Assembly (NCBI GenBank): GCA_017483425.1
Contig: JAFUWM010000014.1
Span: forward strand, 1-10,666
Length of the DNA stretch: 10,666 bases
Source: Lachnospiraceae bacterium
Lineage (GTDB): Bacteria; Bacillota; Clostridia; Lachnospirales; Lachnospiraceae
Direction: 5' to 3'
In this document: positions 1-7,850 of the stretch, piece by piece
How positions within the stretch are numbered: the stretch's first letter is position 1
How the letters are laid out: the number at the start of each line of letters is the position of its first letter
Translations under genes and position numbers: made by a program
Notes under the pieces: generated by a model
Databases searched by the model: none
Told to the model about the DNA's origin: nothing
The model's input: the letters and a program-made list of their open reading frames with translations, nothing else

Positions 1-2
1 AA

Positions 3-1664
3 AAAATCATATCGGTCATTTTAGCCGGACTGCTGGTGGTATCAGGCTCCATGCCGACATTTGGCATGTCAATACTGGATGCTACGATAAACGCGGGCGC
101 TGACAGGGTAAGCAGCGCAAGTGAATCTGAAACGGACAGTGAGGAAACGGAAACCCGGAAAGACGTCGGCTGTACAGTTCCGAAATCAGCTATAGGATCA
201 GGATCGGGAACTATAAACGAGGGCGTTTACGCCGGTTCTATCGATCTGTCCGGAATGAGCGAGACAGAAGCAATGACAGCCGTAAATAGTTATATCACCG
301 ATCTGGGAAATACTCAGATAACGCTTAACTGTGTATCGGGCAATCAGGTGAGCGTTCCGGTTTCATCTTTGGGTCTGTACTGGAAAAACACGGATATAAT
401 AGGTGACGCGCTGTCTCTGGGACAGAGCGGAAATGTCATAAAGCGCTTTAAGGAGCTTTCAGATTTAAAAAGAACAAATAAGATATACCCAGTGGAGCTG
501 GGCGTAGATGAGCAGAAGGTAAAGAATATCATTGCTTCCGAATGCGCGAAATATGATGTAAAAGCGCAGGACGCGCTGATGAAGAGGAGTGATGGGAGCT
601 TCAACGTGACTCCGGGACACGACGGACAGTCTGTCAATATAGAAAGCTCCGTCAAAAAGATCGCTGAATTCGTTTCCGGGGATCTGACCGGGGAACCGGC
701 TTCGATAGATCTGGTCATAGATGTAGTGAAGCCCAGAGGAGACACGGAGACACTTAGCAGTCTCACGGATGTATTGGGAACGTTTACTCCCAGGTTTTAC
801 AGCTCCGGTAAAGACAGGGTCACCAATGTGTCAAATGGCTGCAGGCTTGTAAACGGGACACTTCTGTACCCCGGAGAGCAGATATCCGTATCCGAGACTA
901 TAAGCCCTATGACGGAGGAAAACGGTTATGCCCTTGCCGGAAGCTATCTGAACGGGCAGGTCGTGGAGTCATTCGGGGGCGGTATATGTCAGGTGTCTAC
1001 GACTCTGTATCAGGCAGTACTCAGAGCCGAGCTGCAGGTAGATGAGAGATATAATCACTCCATGGTCGTAAACTATGTGGATCATTCGGGAGACGCGGCG
1101 ATAGCCGAGGGCATCAAGGACTTTAAGTTTACAAACAACATGGATACGCCCATTTATATAGACGGGTATACTACGCCGGATAAGACGATTACATTTACCA
1201 TATACGGCGTAGAGACAAGACCTTCAAACAGAACATTGGAATTTGAAAGCGTTGATCTTGAGGAGATCGAGCCTACAGGCGAAAAGGTTGTGGCTGACAG
1301 TTCTCTGGCAGCGGGCTCCACGAGAAAGCAATCCGAACACATAGGATACAGATCAGAACTCTATAAGATTGTAAAGGTTGACGGTGTAGAGACCGAGAGG
1401 ACAAAGGTTAATTCAAGCACATATCAGGCGGTGCCCGCAATGCTCACGGTAGGCACTGCAACTGATGATCCGAATGTAAAAGCCATTTTGGAGGCCGCGA
1501 TCGCTACACAGGATATAGCATACTGCCAGGCCATAGCGTCAGGCCAGGTTGTGGCTGCACCTGAGACAGAAACCACTCTCGCTCCGGAGGTGCTGGCTGC
1601 GCTGGCGGAGGCTGCCGAGAGTGACGAGACTGAGCAGACCACGGTAGAGAGTCCGCCGGACTGA
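3..1664 (+). CDS. VanW family secreted protein, 5' end cut by the window
   Basis: The reading frame is open from the first bases of the window, so the true start lies upstream. The GTG at 36 is inside the gene: the codons before it (KIISVILAGLLVVSG) form the hydrophobic core of a Sec signal peptide with no lipobox Cys. The 553 visible residues then show an acidic Ser/Glu-rich linker, two stretches like the PG_binding_4 (YoaR-type) domain (about residues 75-245, with YAGSIDLSGMSETEA and FNVTPGHDGQSV), and the VanW core at about 255-402, with the hallmark SFGGGICQVSTTLY at about 323-336. A G5-like segment follows (about 430-495), then an Ala/Glu/Thr-rich tail. The protein is probably exported and associated with the cell wall. 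VanW is named from vancomycin-resistance clusters, but its biochemical role is unknown and nothing here indicates resistance. The family call is firm; domain edges are approximate. Confidence 0.93.
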   Translation, partial: KIISVILAGLLVVSGSMPTFGMSILDATINAGADRVSSASESETDSEETETRKDVGCTVPKSAIGSGSGTINEGVYAGSIDLSGMSETEAMTAVNSYITDLGNTQITLNCVSGNQVSVPVSSLGLYWKNTDIIGDALSLGQSGNVIKRFKELSDLKRTNKIYPVELGVDEQKVKNIIASECAKYDVKAQDALMKRSDGSFNVTPGHDGQSVNIESSVKKIAEFVSGDLTGEPASIDLVIDVVKPRGDTETLSSLTDVLGTFTPRFYSSGKDRVTNVSNGCRLVNGTLLYPGEQISVSETISPMTEENGYALAGSYLNGQVVESFGGGICQVSTTLYQAVLRAELQVDERYNHSMVVNYVDHSGDAAIAEGIKDFKFTNNMDTPIYIDGYTTPDKTITFTIYGVETRPSNRTLEFESVDLEEIEPTGEKVVADSSLAAGSTRKQSEHIGYRSELYKIVKVDGVETERTKVNSSTYQAVPAMLTVGTATDDPNVKAILEAAIATQDIAYCQAIASGQVVAAPETETTLAPEVLAALAEAAESDETEQTTVESPPD

Positions 1665-1671
1665 TACATAT

Positions 1672-2067
1672 ATGAGACACAGGATAGATCCCGGGGATTT
1701 CAGGGGCGCATATTATGACGAGATAAGGGCTGAGGATCTTATTGTCATGGGAGAGTGTCCTCAGAAGACAGCGGGAACCATGCGGCTCGGTCTTGGGATA
1801 TACGGGAGTCTGTGGAGGCTTTCACTTGAAACCGGATTGGGAATGGTTATAGATATCAGGCGGATACCTTTGGAGCAGTCTTATATTGATAATTGCAACA
1901 GGAGGGATATAAATCCATATGAACAGCCGCTGGAAAAGGATCTGTATATAGTGCATCCTGTTTCGGCATATCACCTGCAAAGAGGGATATCAGTCATCGG
2001 ATATCTGACAAAGGACAAGGTATGCAGGATCTTAAACGGAGAAAGGGAGAGCTTTCTGGGGAGCTGA
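1672..2067 (+). CDS. Short protein resembling a stand-alone AIR-synthase/HypE C-terminal domain
   Basis: This 131-residue protein starts 7 nt after the VanW stop, with only a weak ribosome binding site. Residues about 36-131 resemble the C-terminal (AIRS_C) half of AIR-synthase-related and HypE-like proteins: GIYGSLWRLSLETGLG followed by IDIRRIPLEQ, then INPYE, then ISVIGYLTKDK and a final RILNGERESFL. These match the usual order ALxExAxxxGxG, IPxxxE, xNPYxL, AxVIGxxT and NGExxFL. The ATP-binding N-terminal half (usual family length over 300 residues) is absent. The conserved D-V-T-x-G-G turn at the domain start is replaced by MRLGLG, so ordinary catalysis looks impossible. It may be a regulatory or structural remnant, or a decayed gene that still has an intact frame. 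The resemblance is from memory of family patterns and unsearched; moderate confidence. Confidence 0.55.
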   Translation: MRHRIDPGDFRGAYYDEIRAEDLIVMGECPQKTAGTMRLGLGIYGSLWRLSLETGLGMVIDIRRIPLEQSYIDNCNRRDINPYEQPLEKDLYIVHPVSAYHLQRGISVIGYLTKDKVCRILNGERESFLGS

Positions 2068-2072
2068 AAAGC

Positions 2073-2078
2073 AGGAGG
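2073..2078 (+). promoter_or_regulatory. Shine-Dalgarno of the Lrp-family gene
   Basis: AGGAGG lies 5 nt upstream of the ATG at 2084. It is the strongest ribosome binding site in the first half of the window and fixes that start. It suggests the regulator is translated independently of the gene before it. Confidence 0.8.
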
Positions 2079-2083
2079 TAGGT

Positions 2084-2590
2084 ATGAGCGAAAAAGATAT
2101 ACAGGAAATGAGAATGACTATCCTGAAAGCCATAGAGCATGACAGCAGGGTAGACTTAAATGAACTGGCAGTCAGGCTCGGACTTGATGCCACGGATATA
2201 GCGAATGCCATGTCCGATATGGAAAAGGAAGGGATAATCTGCGGTTATCAAACCCTCATAGACTGGGATAAGACAGACGATGAGCGGGTAACGGCGCTCA
2301 TAGAGGTCAGGGTGACTCCACAGAGGGGACAGGGCTTTGATTCCATAGCGGAGAGGATCTATAAATATCCCGAGGTTGACAGTGTATATCTGATCTCGGG
2401 AGGCTTTGATCTCATGGTCATAATGGAGGGCAGATCCCTGAAAGAGGTATCACAGTTTGTAACAAATAAACTCTCGGCGCTTGAATCGGTGCTTTCCTGC
2501 GCCACACATTTCATAATGCGTAAATATAAGCTGAACGGCACGGTGCTCGCAAAGAAGCATGAGGACGAAAGGATATTGATCACGCCATGA
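2084..2590 (+). CDS. Lrp/AsnC family transcriptional regulator
   Basis: The 168 residues have the standard Lrp/AsnC layout. A winged helix-turn-helix covers about residues 8-60 (ILKAIEHDSRVDLNELAVRLG, then IANAMSDMEKEGIICGY). The RAM ligand-binding domain covers about 65-150 (TALIEVRVTPQRGQGFD, then YPEVDSVYLISGGFDLMV). Length is normal for the family. Such proteins bind amino acids and oligomerise to control amino-acid metabolism, often including their own operon. The stop overlaps the start of the aminotransferase by ATGA, so the two are probably co-translated and functionally linked; the effector may be a substrate or product of that enzyme. No operator could be identified by eye. Confidence 0.93.
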   Translation: MSEKDIQEMRMTILKAIEHDSRVDLNELAVRLGLDATDIANAMSDMEKEGIICGYQTLIDWDKTDDERVTALIEVRVTPQRGQGFDSIAERIYKYPEVDSVYLISGGFDLMVIMEGRSLKEVSQFVTNKLSALESVLSCATHFIMRKYKLNGTVLAKKHEDERILITP

Positions 2591-3753
2591 GGGATCCCAT
2601 AGCAAAAAAGGTTACAGAGATGAAGTCCTCCGGTATCAGGAAGTTTTTTGATATCGTAAGCGAGATGCCGGACGCGATATCCCTTGGTGTGGGAGAGCCG
2701 GATTTCGATACTCCATGGCATGTAAGGGATGAGGGAATATATTCACTTGAGCGCGGCCGGACATTTTATACTTCAAATTCCGGTCTTATGGAGCTCAGGA
2801 CGGAGATATGCAGATTTACCAGAAGCCATTATGATGTGTCATATGAGCCCGCATCAGAGGTTCTCATCACGGTGGGCGGCTCTGAGGCCATAGATATCGG
2901 ACTCAGGGCAATGCTGGAGCCCGGGGATGAAGTCATTATTCCCGAGCCATCGTATGTTTCATATGTTCCCTGCACCATAATGGCGGGAGGGGTTCCCGTC
3001 ATAGTGAACCTTAAAGAGGAGAATGAATTCAGGCTTACAGCTTCGGAGCTTAAGGATGCGATCACGCCAAAAACAAAGGTGCTGATCCTGCCTTTTCCCA
3101 ATAATCCTACTGGGGCGATCCTGGAGAGAAGTGATCTGGAGGGGATAGCAAAGCTCTGCACGGAGCATGATATTTTCGTGCTTTCTGATGAGATATATGC
3201 GGCTCTGACATATAAAGAGGAACACGTATCTATTGCTTCCCTGCCGGGTATGAAGGAAAGGACGATCCTCATTAACGGCTTTTCAAAGGCGTATGCCATG
3301 ACAGGCTGGAGACTTGGTTACGCATGCGGCCCGAAGCGCATCATAGAGCAGATGACAAAGATACACCAGTACTGTATCATGTGCGCGCCCACTACAAGCC
3401 AGTATGCGGCAGTAGAGGCGCTGAGACATGGTGATAAGGACGTAGAGGAGATGAGGCAGGCGTATAACGAGAGAAGGCGTTTCCTGCTTCATGAATTCAA
3501 GAGAATGGGGCTTACCTGCTTCGAGCCGTTCGGGGCTTTTTATGTATTTCCGTCAATAAAGGAATTCGGCATGACATCCGATGACTTTTGCACGTCACTG
3601 TTAAAAGCCAAAAAGGTTGCAGTTGTTCCCGGAACCGCATTCGGAGACTGCGGTGAGGGCTTTGTCCGTATCTCTTATGCATACAGCATAGATAATCTGA
3701 AGGAAGCGCTTGGCCGTATAGAAGAATACATCACTGAGCTGAGGAACAGGTGA
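2587..3753 (+). CDS. Class I/II PLP-dependent aminotransferase (aspartate aminotransferase-like)
   Basis: The 388 residues match fold-type I aminotransferases. Visible landmarks are ISLGVGEPDFDTP near the N-terminus, FPNNPTG with PLP-contacting Asn173, VLSDEIYAALTY with Asp201 and Tyr204, FSKAYAMTGWRLGY with the Schiff-base Lys234, and GFVRISYA with the carboxylate-binding Arg361. All key residues are intact, so it should be active in the cytoplasm, moving an amino group between an amino acid and a 2-oxo acid. Substrate cannot be read from sequence; Asp, Ala, aromatic or branched-chain donors are all possible. The start is set by the ATGA overlap with the Lrp gene and a typical N-terminus. 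It lacks a strong ribosome binding site, as expected for translational coupling. Confidence 0.95.
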   Translation: MRDPIAKKVTEMKSSGIRKFFDIVSEMPDAISLGVGEPDFDTPWHVRDEGIYSLERGRTFYTSNSGLMELRTEICRFTRSHYDVSYEPASEVLITVGGSEAIDIGLRAMLEPGDEVIIPEPSYVSYVPCTIMAGGVPVIVNLKEENEFRLTASELKDAITPKTKVLILPFPNNPTGAILERSDLEGIAKLCTEHDIFVLSDEIYAALTYKEEHVSIASLPGMKERTILINGFSKAYAMTGWRLGYACGPKRIIEQMTKIHQYCIMCAPTTSQYAAVEALRHGDKDVEEMRQAYNERRRFLLHEFKRMGLTCFEPFGAFYVFPSIKEFGMTSDDFCTSLLKAKKVAVVPGTAFGDCGEGFVRISYAYSIDNLKEALGRIEEYITELRNR

Positions 3754-4628
3754 TGATAGAGTACCATGCTGATGATTACGGCATATCGATGGAGCAGTGC
3801 AGGAGAATACTGAACTGCCATATTAACGGCAGGCTGAACGGGATAAGCATCATGCCAAACAGTGATATTCTGGAAGAAGCAATGGAGCTTGTCCGTCCGT
3901 ATGAGGACAAAATAGCCTACACTGTACATTTGAATCTAAGAGACGGAAAAGCGAATGCTCCCAAAGAGAAGATACCGCATCTGGTTGATGAAAACGGGAT
4001 ACATAAGGTTTCCTTTGGGAAATATGTCGCAGGCTCATATATTCCCTGGATGCGAAAGCGCCTGAGGGAAGAGCTTTGCATAGAATTTAAGGCGCAGATA
4101 GAAAGACTTTCCCCGTACTTTAAGGACGGGCATATAAGGCTTGACAGTCATGGTCATTATCATATGGTGCCGGTCATTTTTGATGCCATCGCAGACGTAA
4201 TAAGGGATAATGACATGGATGTGACTATGATCCGTGTACCCAGAGAGAATATAGGGCTTTATCTGAGGCACTGGAAAGAGATAAAGGATTTCAAGCTTAT
4301 AAATTTCGTAAAGGTAGCCATCCTGAATACATTTGCAGAAAGGAATCTGAGGAAATATCCCGGGCTTTTCAGTAAGGCAAAGCCTTATGATTTTATGGGA
4401 GTCATGCTCTCGGGACATATGAGCTATGAAAACGTATATCCCGTATATGAGGAGGCTGTAAGGCTTTCAAAGGAGGCCGGAAACGATCTGGAGCTGTTGT
4501 TTCACCCGGGTTCAGTACGTGAAAAGGAAGCCTTATCAAAGCTTAATCCGGAGGGCAGGTGGTTCTTCGTGGATAAATGGAGAGAAAAAGAGGCGGATGC
4601 CTTAAAGAGACTTCCGGCAGCAAAATAG
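3753..4628 (+). CDS. ChbG/HpnK (YdjC-like) family carbohydrate deacetylase
   Basis: I place the start at ATG 3753, which forms a TGATG overlap with the aminotransferase stop and has GAGG about 8 nt upstream; a GTG one codon earlier (3750) is less likely. The 291 residues show the family's metal site and catalytic motifs: HADDYG at 5-10 (Asp7/Asp8), VHLNL with His59, and DSHGHYHM with His133, His135 and His137. Known members remove an N-acetyl group from chito-oligosaccharides (ChbG) or act on hopanoid glycosides (HpnK) using a divalent metal. No signal peptide is seen, so it acts in the cytoplasm, probably on an N-acetylated sugar or glycoconjugate. It sits between an aminotransferase and an FkbH-like gene, so a shared pathway is plausible but unproven. 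Confidence 0.9.
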   Translation: MIEYHADDYGISMEQCRRILNCHINGRLNGISIMPNSDILEEAMELVRPYEDKIAYTVHLNLRDGKANAPKEKIPHLVDENGIHKVSFGKYVAGSYIPWMRKRLREELCIEFKAQIERLSPYFKDGHIRLDSHGHYHMVPVIFDAIADVIRDNDMDVTMIRVPRENIGLYLRHWKEIKDFKLINFVKVAILNTFAERNLRKYPGLFSKAKPYDFMGVMLSGHMSYENVYPVYEEAVRLSKEAGNDLELLFHPGSVREKEALSKLNPEGRWFFVDKWREKEADALKRLPAAK

Positions 4629-4629
4629 G

Positions 4630-6429
4630 ATGTCAGACTTAGATCAAATATACGAAAAGGTCATAGCAGGACAGGCGGATGCCTCATATCTTATGGGGCA
4701 GGAGCTTACCCTGCTTCTTAAATTATCGACCCGGATAAAAAAACACAGGGCAGAGGCAGGACAGGGCGGGTGTAAGATAGCCGTGCTCGGATCCTACAGT
4801 ATCCAGCATTTTTGCATGATGCTGGATGCCTTTCTTCTGGGCATGGGGATCAATGCCGGAATCTATGAGGGAGAATACGACGGGATCAAGTCGGACGTGC
4901 TGGCTGGGGACTCGGACTTTTATAAATTCGAACCGGACATGGTTTTGCTGCTCATGGATCACAGGGATATACAGAGCTTTCCTACCTGCCTTGAAGAAGA
5001 AGAGGCAGTTGACCGGATGTTAAAGGATACTATGGGCGGGTTCAGGATCCTCTGGGACAGGATAAGGGAGAAGCTTCCCGGATGCCAGATATTCCAGACA
5101 AATATCGTCTTACCCACAGAACGTCCGCTCGGAAACCTTGAGGGAGGAACAAATTACAGCCATACCGAATTCTTAAGAAGAATAAACCACGAGCTTGCGG
5201 TATCCCGTCCGGACAGCGTAAGCATAGTTGATATGGAGTATATTGCTTCATATATCGGCAAGAAGCTATGGTTTGATCATGCGTCGTACTTCATGTCAAA
5301 GTCAGGATATTCCGCTGACGCGCTCCCGATGGTGTGTGCTGCCTTTGCAAGACTCATAGCGGCTTCAAAAGGGAAGGTTTATAAATGTCTGGTTCTTGAT
5401 CTTGATAATACAATCTGGGACGGCGTGGTCGGCGATGACGGATATGACGGGATAAATCTGGATCCGCATGATGCCGTGGGAGAGGCGTACAGATACTTCC
5501 AGCGTTATCTGCTCGGGCTTAGAGAGAGAGGAGTGATCCTGGCTGTATGCAGTAAAAACGATGAGCAGACAGCAAAAGAGCCTTTTGAGAAAAATCCGGA
5601 TATGATACTTAAGCTGTCGGATATAGCCTGCTTTGTGGCAAACTGGGATGATAAGGCAAATAATATCAAAAGGATAGCGTCAAGCCTTAATATAGGCACG
5701 GACTCTCTGGTCTTTGCGGATGATAATCCTGCTGAAAGGGAGATAGTGAGGCAATATCTTCCCGAGGTACTGGTTATAGATCTGCCGGAGGATCCGTCGT
5801 ACTACGCAAGAGCTGTGGATGAAAGTAATGCTTTTTCATGGATTGAGCTTACAAAGGAAGATATTAACCGAACCGGAACCTATGCGGCAAACACTATGCG
5901 CGAGGAGCTTATGGAGAGCTTCGTTGATTATGATGAATATCTTAAAGCTCTTGATATGCAGGCGGAGGTTGGAGAGCCGGAGGGTTCCCGGATGAAAAGA
6001 TTCGCGCAGCTTATAAACAAATCAAACCAGTTTAATCTGCGTACCATACGGTATTCGGAGGAAGAGCTTTTGTCAATGAAAGAAGATCCTGATACAAAGC
6101 TTATATATGTGGACTTAAAGGATAAGTTTTCCGAATACGGGCTCATATCGTGCGTCATACTTAAGAAAACCGGCGAAGAATGTTTCATTGACACTTGGCT
6201 TATGAGCTGCCGGGTGCTGAAGCGGGGAGTAGAGCTTCTGGCCTATGACGCGGTTTATGAGGCGGCAAAGGCTTGGGGCTGCACAAGGATCAGGGGTGAG
6301 TATATCCCTACGAAAAAGAACGGCATGGTAAAGGATTTTTATCCCGGTCTGGGATTTAAGGACTGCGGAGACGGCACATATCTGGCGGAGCTCGCCGATT
6401 ATCACAGAGGTAAATTTTACATAAGGTGA
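4630..6429 (+). CDS. FkbH-like protein, HAD-IIIC family, with C-terminal GNAT-like domain
   Basis: The 599 residues follow the FkbH layout. An N-terminal SGNH-hydrolase-like domain covers about 45-230 (KIAVLGSYSIQHF, then YEGEYDGIKSDVL, then FEPDMVLLLM). The HAD domain covers about 252-395, with motif I DLDNTIWDG (Asp257, Asp259), motif II Ser308 in VCSKND, and motif IV FADDNPAER (Asp364, Asp365). The C-terminal part, about 445-599, is acetyltransferase-like. Characterised FkbH proteins dephosphorylate 1,3-bisphosphoglycerate and load the glyceryl unit onto an acyl carrier protein in polyketide pathways. No carrier protein gene is seen in this window, so a partner would be elsewhere or the reaction differs. 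It starts 1 nt after the deacetylase stop with a poor ribosome binding site. The final codons overlap the promoter of the pilus operon. Confidence 0.93.
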   Translation: MSDLDQIYEKVIAGQADASYLMGQELTLLLKLSTRIKKHRAEAGQGGCKIAVLGSYSIQHFCMMLDAFLLGMGINAGIYEGEYDGIKSDVLAGDSDFYKFEPDMVLLLMDHRDIQSFPTCLEEEEAVDRMLKDTMGGFRILWDRIREKLPGCQIFQTNIVLPTERPLGNLEGGTNYSHTEFLRRINHELAVSRPDSVSIVDMEYIASYIGKKLWFDHASYFMSKSGYSADALPMVCAAFARLIAASKGKVYKCLVLDLDNTIWDGVVGDDGYDGINLDPHDAVGEAYRYFQRYLLGLRERGVILAVCSKNDEQTAKEPFEKNPDMILKLSDIACFVANWDDKANNIKRIASSLNIGTDSLVFADDNPAEREIVRQYLPEVLVIDLPEDPSYYARAVDESNAFSWIELTKEDINRTGTYAANTMREELMESFVDYDEYLKALDMQAEVGEPEGSRMKRFAQLINKSNQFNLRTIRYSEEELLSMKEDPDTKLIYVDLKDKFSEYGLISCVILKKTGEECFIDTWLMSCRVLKRGVELLAYDAVYEAAKAWGCTRIRGEYIPTKKNGMVKDFYPGLGFKDCGDGTYLAELADYHRGKFYIR

Positions 6430-6454
6430 CAAAATCATGGTCCTGCCGTATAAT
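6426..6454 (+). promoter_or_regulatory. Sigma-A-type promoter of the pilus operon
   Basis: A -35 box GTGACA (6426-6431, one mismatch to TTGACA) is separated by exactly 17 nt from a perfect -10 TATAAT (6449-6454). Transcription would start near 6461, leaving a leader of about 32 nt before the pilC ATG. The stop codon of the FkbH-like gene (TGA, 6427-6429) lies inside the -35 box. Confidence 0.8.
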
Positions 6455-6493
6455 GAATGGTTGTATAGCAAGCGAAATTAGAGAGGGCGGGCT

Positions 6494-7531
6494 ATGAAGA
6501 CATTGACCAATACTGAACTGTCGTATTTTTGCGGGCAGATGTCGCTGATCCTTAAGGCGGGAATATCCTCCATAGAGGGTCTTTATATGATGCAGGATGA
6601 CAGCGAAGCGACCGAAGAGGAAAAGAAGCTTTATCTTGAGATAAAGAAGCATCTCGATGAGGGCGGATATCTCTATGACGCGCTGGAAAAAACGGGAGCT
6701 TTTCCTCCGTATATGGTGAAGATGACGCGCATCGGAGAGGAAACGGGTACCCTGGATAACGTCATGGATGCTCTGCGCAGGCATTATAACAGGGAGGAGG
6801 AGATCCGGCTTTCTATAAGACAGGCGGTCACATATCCTGTAGTCATGGCAGGGATGATACTTGTCGTGATACTTGTGCTGCTGCTTGAGGTAATGCCGGT
6901 ATTCCGTCAGGTTTTCAGGCAGCTCGGATCCGAAATGACGGGATTCGCGGGCTTCCTTTTTAATGTCGGAGACGCGATCAGAAGCTATTCCATAATATTT
7001 GTTGTGTTATTAGTGGTTCTTTTGGTTCTTGTCATATTATGTACCCGTACTGAGGGCGGAAGGAAGGCAGGTCTTGCTTTCCTGTCAAAGTTCAAATTTT
7101 TCAGACGCTTAAGAAATGACATATCAACGAGCCGTTTCGCGGACGGACTCGCGCTTGCCCTGAGATCGGGGTTTTCACCGGATTTCGGTATAGACATGGT
7201 GTCTGAGATAATAGAAGACAAGGCATTTTCGGACAGGATAGCCGACTGTAAGCAGCGGCTGATAGACGGGGCTCCTTTTGATGAAGCTTTGAAAGAGGCC
7301 GGGATACTCTCCGGCGTAAATGCCAGAATGATGACGATAGGACATCGTACCGGATCTTCGGACGTGGTCATGGAGCAGATCTCTGATCTCAGCCAGAAGA
7401 AAATAGATACCAGCATAAGCAACGCGCTGGGAACCATAGAGCCGATGCTCATTGTCATACTGTCACTTGTTATCGGCGCCATATTAATGTCGGTCATGTT
7501 CCCGCTTCTGGGCATAGTATCTTCTATATAA
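6494..7531 (+). CDS. pilC: PilC/GspF-family inner membrane platform protein
   Basis: The 345 residues carry the two T2SSF repeats of type IV pilus and type II secretion platform proteins. Repeat 1 is about 7-130 (ELSYFCGQMSLILKAGISSI, then MVKMTRIGEETGTLDNVM). Repeat 2 is about 210-340 (FADGLALALRSGFSPDFGID, then MMTIGHRTGSSDVVMEQI). Three membrane segments are visible at about 113-137, 166-185 and 318-341. It is shorter than typical PilC (about 400 residues) because it begins almost at the first repeat, lacking the N-terminal extension of many homologues. GAGGG lies 6 nt upstream of the ATG. It should anchor the assembly ATPase and pseudopilin shaft in the cytoplasmic membrane. It is the first gene after its own promoter and leads the pilus operon. 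Confidence 0.92.
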   Translation: MKTLTNTELSYFCGQMSLILKAGISSIEGLYMMQDDSEATEEEKKLYLEIKKHLDEGGYLYDALEKTGAFPPYMVKMTRIGEETGTLDNVMDALRRHYNREEEIRLSIRQAVTYPVVMAGMILVVILVLLLEVMPVFRQVFRQLGSEMTGFAGFLFNVGDAIRSYSIIFVVLLVVLLVLVILCTRTEGGRKAGLAFLSKFKFFRRLRNDISTSRFADGLALALRSGFSPDFGIDMVSEIIEDKAFSDRIADCKQRLIDGAPFDEALKEAGILSGVNARMMTIGHRTGSSDVVMEQISDLSQKKIDTSISNALGTIEPMLIVILSLVIGAILMSVMFPLLGIVSSI

Positions 7532-7532
7532 T

Positions 7533-7850
7533 ATGAGAAAACGCCGCGGGGATTCGGGAAAAACAGCTTTTACGCTCATAGGCTTTGCGCTGGTGCTCAT
7601 ATTGTTTTTATTTGCCGTAAGCAATGCGTCAAAGGGGAATATTGAAAGACAGCAGGAGAGTCTGGAAAAGGCCATACAGCGTGATGTCACTTATTGCTAT
7701 GCGACAACGGGGAGATATCCTAAGACCTTTGACTATATAGAAAGAGTATACGGGCTTACTTATGACAAGGAGTTGTTTTCCGTAGAATATGAAGTGCAGG
7801 GGAGCAAGATACCTCCTGTGGTCACGGTAACAAAGGCGGAGGGTAAGTAA
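7533..7850 (+). CDS. Small single-pass membrane protein of the pilus operon
   Basis: The 105 residues have a basic N-terminus (MRKRRGDSGK), one membrane segment at about 13-29 starting TAFTLIGFALVL, and an extracellular-type domain with CYATTGRYPKTFDYIERVYG and a C-terminal IPPVVTV strand. The AFTLIG stretch resembles a type IV prepilin N-terminus (FTLIE), but there is no Gly directly before the Phe and the Glu at position 5 is a Gly, so normal prepilin-peptidase processing is doubtful. I recognise the GRYP...Y...YGLTYD pattern as typical of uncharacterised proteins beside PilC in Lachnospiraceae pilus loci, but no function is known. It starts 1 nt after the pilC stop and its stop overlaps the next start (TAATG), so it is translationally coupled on both sides. 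Confidence 0.8.
   Translation: MRKRRGDSGKTAFTLIGFALVLILFLFAVSNASKGNIERQQESLEKAIQRDVTYCYATTGRYPKTFDYIERVYGLTYDKELFSVEYEVQGSKIPPVVTVTKAEGK

Noticed and set aside
36..38. GTG as the start of the VanW gene
   Set aside because: The frame is open upstream and encodes the core of a signal peptide, so the GTG is an internal Val.
36..1664. Vancomycin resistance determinant
   Set aside because: VanW-domain proteins are common secreted proteins in Clostridia; no van ligase, VanX or VanH gene is nearby.
6985..7515. Long minus-strand open frame opposite pilC
   Set aside because: It mirrors a well-supported membrane protein gene, is Ser/Met-rich and has no recognisable domain.
7527..7532. TATAAT as a promoter for the 105-residue gene
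   Set aside because: The expected -35 position reads GCTTCT, and the transcription start would fall inside the coding region; it is a chance match over the pilC stop.
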